Below are positions 33,262 to 35,876 of a stretch of 35,876 nucleotides of DNA, one piece after another. Source of the DNA: Betaproteobacteria bacterium. Its GTDB lineage: Bacteria > Pseudomonadota > Gammaproteobacteria > Burkholderiales > Casimicrobiaceae. Each line of letters begins with the position of its first letter. Within the stretch, counting starts at the first letter, position 1. The position numbers were made by a program, and so were the translations under genes. Location: NCBI GenBank assembly GCA_018971195.1, contig JAGXBK010000016.1, positions 1 through 35,876 on the forward strand, written 5' to 3'. Below the pieces are notes generated by a model. That model saw nothing but the letters and a program-made list of their open reading frames with translations. It had not been told where the DNA came from and made no database searches.

Positions 33262-34137
33262 ATGGACGTCGACATCGCCCGCGTGGAGGATGCCGCGCGG
33301 GAGCTCTACATCCGGGCGCTCAAGATCCTACCCGACGACATCAAGCAGGGCTTCGAGCGCCTCGACCGCGTCGAGACCGACGCGGGCGGCAAGCGCGTGC
33401 TCGCCACGATGATTCGCAACATCGGGGTCGCCGAGGACACCGGCAATCTCCTCTGCCAGGACACCGGCATCCCCATCTACAACGTGACGCTGGGCCGCAA
33501 CCTGCGCGTCGACGGCGTCGATCTCGAGGCGGCGATCATCCGCGGCTGCGAGCGCGCGACGCGCGAGCATCCGCTGCGCTCGTCGGTCGTGCATCCGATC
33601 ACGCGCAAGAACCGCCACACGTCGACCGGCCGGCGCGTGCCGGTGATCAACGTCGCGTTTTCCGAGCGCCCCGACGAGCTGGTGATCGAGATGATCCCCA
33701 AGGGCAGCGGCTCCGAGAACAACTCGTGGCTGAAGATGGCGGTGCCCGCCGAAGGGGTGGCTGCGATCGAGCGCTTCGTCGTCGACTGCGTGCTCGACGC
33801 GGGCGGCAAGACCTGCCCGCCGACGATCGTCGGCGTCGGCGTCGGGGGCAGCGCGGACCTGTGCGTCCACCTCGCGAAGGTGGCCGCGACCCGGCCGCTG
33901 GGCAGCGTCTGCGACGATCCCGAGGGCGCTGCGCTCGAGCGCGCGCTGTCGGCCGCCGTCAACGAGCTCGGCATCGGTCCGCAGGGCCTCGGCGGCGACG
34001 CCACCGCGTTCGCCGTGCACATCGAGATCGCGGCGACCCACATCACGATGAACCCGGTCGCGGTCAACATGCAATGCCACTCGGCGCGGCGCGCGCGCGC
34101 CGTGCTGACGCCGGCGGGGGTGACCTATGGCTTCTGA
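33262..34137 (+). CDS. class I fumarate hydratase alpha subunit (two-subunit type)
   Basis: A 291-residue iron-sulfur hydratase subunit. The three Cys expected to hold the catalytic [4Fe-4S] cluster are in GNLLCQDTGIPIYNV, GGKTCPPTIVGVGVGG and VNMQCHSARRARA. Other landmarks are VHPITRKNRHTSTG and PKGSGSENNSWLKM. The start is ATG 33262, with GGAG 10 bases upstream, 37 bases after the membrane gene. Class I two-subunit enzymes hydrate fumarate to malate, but relatives act on tartrate or mesaconate; the neighbouring succinate dehydrogenase favours fumarate, with methyl-substituted analogues possible. Confidence 0.92.
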   Translation: MDVDIARVEDAARELYIRALKILPDDIKQGFERLDRVETDAGGKRVLATMIRNIGVAEDTGNLLCQDTGIPIYNVTLGRNLRVDGVDLEAAIIRGCERATREHPLRSSVVHPITRKNRHTSTGRRVPVINVAFSERPDELVIEMIPKGSGSENNSWLKMAVPAEGVAAIERFVVDCVLDAGGKTCPPTIVGVGVGGSADLCVHLAKVAATRPLGSVCDDPEGAALERALSAAVNELGIGPQGLGGDATAFAVHIEIAATHITMNPVAVNMQCHSARRARAVLTPAGVTYGF

Positions 34138-34744
34138 CCGGTCGCTCACGCTGGGAACGCCCGTCACCGAGGCCCAGGTGCGCGCCTTGCGCGTCGGGGA
34201 CATGGTGACGCTCGAAGGCACGCTGTTCGGCATCCGCGACGCGACGCAGATCCACATGTTCGACCGCGGACGGCGCACGCGCTTCGACCTCGCCGGGCAT
34301 GCCGTCATCCACACCGCGCCCAACGTCCGCAAGGTCGAGCCGTCGCCCGCATATCCGGCAGGGTACGCGCCGGTGTGCATCGGAACGACGACGTCGATGC
34401 GGATGGAGCGCTACACCCGGCCGCTGATGCAGGACTGCGGCGTGCGGATCATCGTCGGCAAGGGGGGGCTCGGCGCCGAATCGCTGCGCGCTTTCGGCGA
34501 GCTGGGCGGCGTCTATCTCGCGATCATCGGCGGAGTCGCGGCGCTGGAGACGACCTGGATCGAGGCGATCGAGGATGTCGACCTCGACGACCTCAATCCC
34601 GAGAGTCTGTGGAAGTTCCGCATCCGCGGCTTCGGTCCGCTGCAGGTCGCGATGGACAGTGTCGGCGGCAGCCTCTACGCCGACGTCGACGCCAGAGCCC
34701 GTTCGAAACGCGACGCGGTGCTCGCAAAGCTGGGCGCTCGATGA
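34127..34744 (+). CDS. class I fumarate hydratase beta subunit
   Basis: A 205-residue partner of the alpha subunit, overlapping it by 11 bases. Conserved segments are VTLEGTLFGIRDATQIHMFD, AVIHTAPNVRKVE, TTTSMRMERYTRPLMQDCGV and IIVGKGGLGAES, followed by FGELGGVYLAIIGGVAALET, which are the swivelling-domain features of FumA/TtdB C-terminal regions. The paired subunits correspond to one fused FumA chain. Its stop overlaps the next start (ATGA). Confidence 0.93.
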   Translation: MASDRSLTLGTPVTEAQVRALRVGDMVTLEGTLFGIRDATQIHMFDRGRRTRFDLAGHAVIHTAPNVRKVEPSPAYPAGYAPVCIGTTTSMRMERYTRPLMQDCGVRIIVGKGGLGAESLRAFGELGGVYLAIIGGVAALETTWIEAIEDVDLDDLNPESLWKFRIRGFGPLQVAMDSVGGSLYADVDARARSKRDAVLAKLGAR

Positions 34745-35876
34745 TCGAGCGCAGTACGGATGTCCTGGTCCTCGGCAGCGGCGGCGCGGGCCTGTTCGCG
34801 GCGCTCCACGCTTACGACGCGAATCCGTCGCTGTCGGTGACGGTCGCCGTCAAGGGACTGCTGGGCAAGTGCGGGTGCACGCGAATGGTCCAGGGCGGCT
34901 ACAACGTGGCCCTCGCCGCCGGCGATTCGATCGAGCGCCATTTCATGGACACGATCGAGGGCGGCAAGTGGCTGCCGCAGCAGGACCTCGCATGGCGGCT
35001 GGTCACGGGCGCAGTCGAGCGCATCCACGAGCTCGAGAACGAGCTCGGCTGCTTCTTCGACCGCAACCCGGACGGCACGCTGCACCAGAAAGCGTTCGCC
35101 GGCCAGACCTTCGACCGCACCGTCCACAAGGGCGACCTGACCGGCATCGAGATCATCAGCCGGCTTGCCGAGCAGCTGTGGGCGCGCGGCATCGAGCGGC
35201 TGGAGGAGCATCGCGCGGTCGCGCTGGTGCCTTCGCGCGACGGCGGCCGCATCAGCGGCGTGCTGTTCATCGACATGCGCACCGGGGAGCTCGTGTTCGT
35301 GCGTGCGCGCGCGGTGGTGCTCGCCACCGGCGGCGGTCCGACGATGTACCGCTATCACACGCCATCGGGAGACAAGTCCTGCGACGGACTCGCGATGGCG
35401 CTGCGCCTCGGCCTCACGCTGCGCGACATGGAGATGGTGCAGTTCCATCCGACCGGGCTGCTCGCCGGAGCGGACACGCGCATGACCGGCACCGTGCTGG
35501 AGGAGGGGCTGCGCGGCGCCGGCGGCTATCTCCTCGGCGGCGACGGCGCCCGCTTCATGGACAAGTACGATCCGCGCGGCGAGCGCGCGACGCGCGATAT
35601 CGTCAGCCGCGCCATGTTCCGCGAGATCCGCCGCGGCAACACCACGGCCCATGGCGGGCTCTATCTCGAGATGCGCCATCTCGGCGCGGCGCGCGTGACC
35701 GAGCTCTTCAAGGGCATGGTCGAGCGCTGCGCCGATTGCGGCTTCGACCTCGCCGGCGGCCGGGTCGAGGTCATTCCGACCGCGCATTACATGATGGGCG
35801 GCGTCGTCTTTCGCGCCGATTGCGCGACCGAGCTTCCGGGGCTGTTCGCCGCCGGCGAGGATACCGGCGGCGTCCA
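34741..35876 (+). CDS. succinate dehydrogenase/fumarate reductase flavoprotein subunit (3' truncated by window)
   Basis: The first 378 residues of an SdhA/FrdA-type flavoprotein. The FAD-binding start is DVLVLGSGGAGLFAALHA. Catalytic-site segments are present: MVQFHPTGLLAG, GTVLEEGLRGAGGYLL, RATRDIVSRAM (the proton-shuttle Arg region) and PTAHYMMGGV. At the site of the FAD-linking His (S-H-T-x-x-x-Q-G-G in E. coli) this protein reads GCTRMVQGG, placing Cys46 there. It therefore probably binds FAD non-covalently or by an unusual link. It is the last visible gene of the operon. The usual caution applies to direction (succinate oxidation or fumarate reduction). Confidence 0.92.
   Translation, partial: MIERSTDVLVLGSGGAGLFAALHAYDANPSLSVTVAVKGLLGKCGCTRMVQGGYNVALAAGDSIERHFMDTIEGGKWLPQQDLAWRLVTGAVERIHELENELGCFFDRNPDGTLHQKAFAGQTFDRTVHKGDLTGIEIISRLAEQLWARGIERLEEHRAVALVPSRDGGRISGVLFIDMRTGELVFVRARAVVLATGGGPTMYRYHTPSGDKSCDGLAMALRLGLTLRDMEMVQFHPTGLLAGADTRMTGTVLEEGLRGAGGYLLGGDGARFMDKYDPRGERATRDIVSRAMFREIRRGNTTAHGGLYLEMRHLGAARVTELFKGMVERCADCGFDLAGGRVEVIPTAHYMMGGVVFRADCATELPGLFAAGEDTGGV

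Noticed and set aside
1-35876. CRISPR arrays, tRNA or rRNA genes, prophage, toxin-antitoxin or restriction genes
   Set aside because: I looked for regular spaced repeats, cloverleaf features and typical protein motifs and saw none; the regions are almost fully occupied by housekeeping genes.

Overview
The window is a compact, GC-rich stretch of a betaproteobacterial chromosome, most likely Burkholderiales or a close relative. The evidence is gene order: miaB-phoH-ybeY-corC-lnt-glyQ-glyS-gmhB-plsC on one strand, cyaY divergent from lptM-lysA, gloB-mltD divergent from a methyltransferase-rnhA pair, and zapB-like/zapA/6S RNA. Many neighbouring genes share 4-base start/stop overlaps (ATGA or GTGA). 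All functional names come from reading translations and motifs by eye; no database search was run.

Layout. (1) 1-4628, plus strand: the end of a beta-oxidation dehydrogenase/hydratase and its thiolase, followed by an exported chalcone-isomerase-fold protein, two poorly characterised proteins and a TPR protein. (2) 4657-7005: DUF1330 protein, rnhA and a methyltransferase on the minus strand, divergent from gloB. (3) 7211-9253: mltD (plus) converges on a lysine-rich histone H1-like gene (minus) across a perfect bidirectional terminator; the histone gene has a recognisable promoter with adjacent palindromes behind it. (4) 9527-11322: lptM-lysA divergent from cyaY. (5) 25193 down to 11675: a long minus-strand operon carrying tRNA modification, a large lipoprotein metalloprotease, PhoH ATPase, YbeY RNase, CorC, Lnt, both glycyl-tRNA synthetase subunits, heptose phosphatase, an acyltransferase and a YgjP-type metallopeptidase. 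(6) 25321-28614: a cobalamin riboswitch controlling a BtuB-type receptor and a BtuF-type binding protein. (7) 28696-31712: greB, a small ZapB-like coiled-coil gene, an antisense IS110-family element, zapA and 6S RNA. (8) 31682 to the end: a tightly coupled alternative succinate dehydrogenase/fumarate reductase plus two-subunit class I fumarase operon, cut by the window edge in its flavoprotein gene.

Points most worth attention: 6S RNA appears to overlap the start codon of the next operon; the flavoprotein of that operon has Cys where the FAD-linking His normally sits; a palindromic repeat seems to be translated as the N-terminus of YbeY; an IS110 element with a candidate bridge-RNA region separates the two cell-division genes; and a metalloprotease gene sits inside the otherwise conserved miaB-phoH operon. 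I did not find a wholly new defence or biosynthetic system here.
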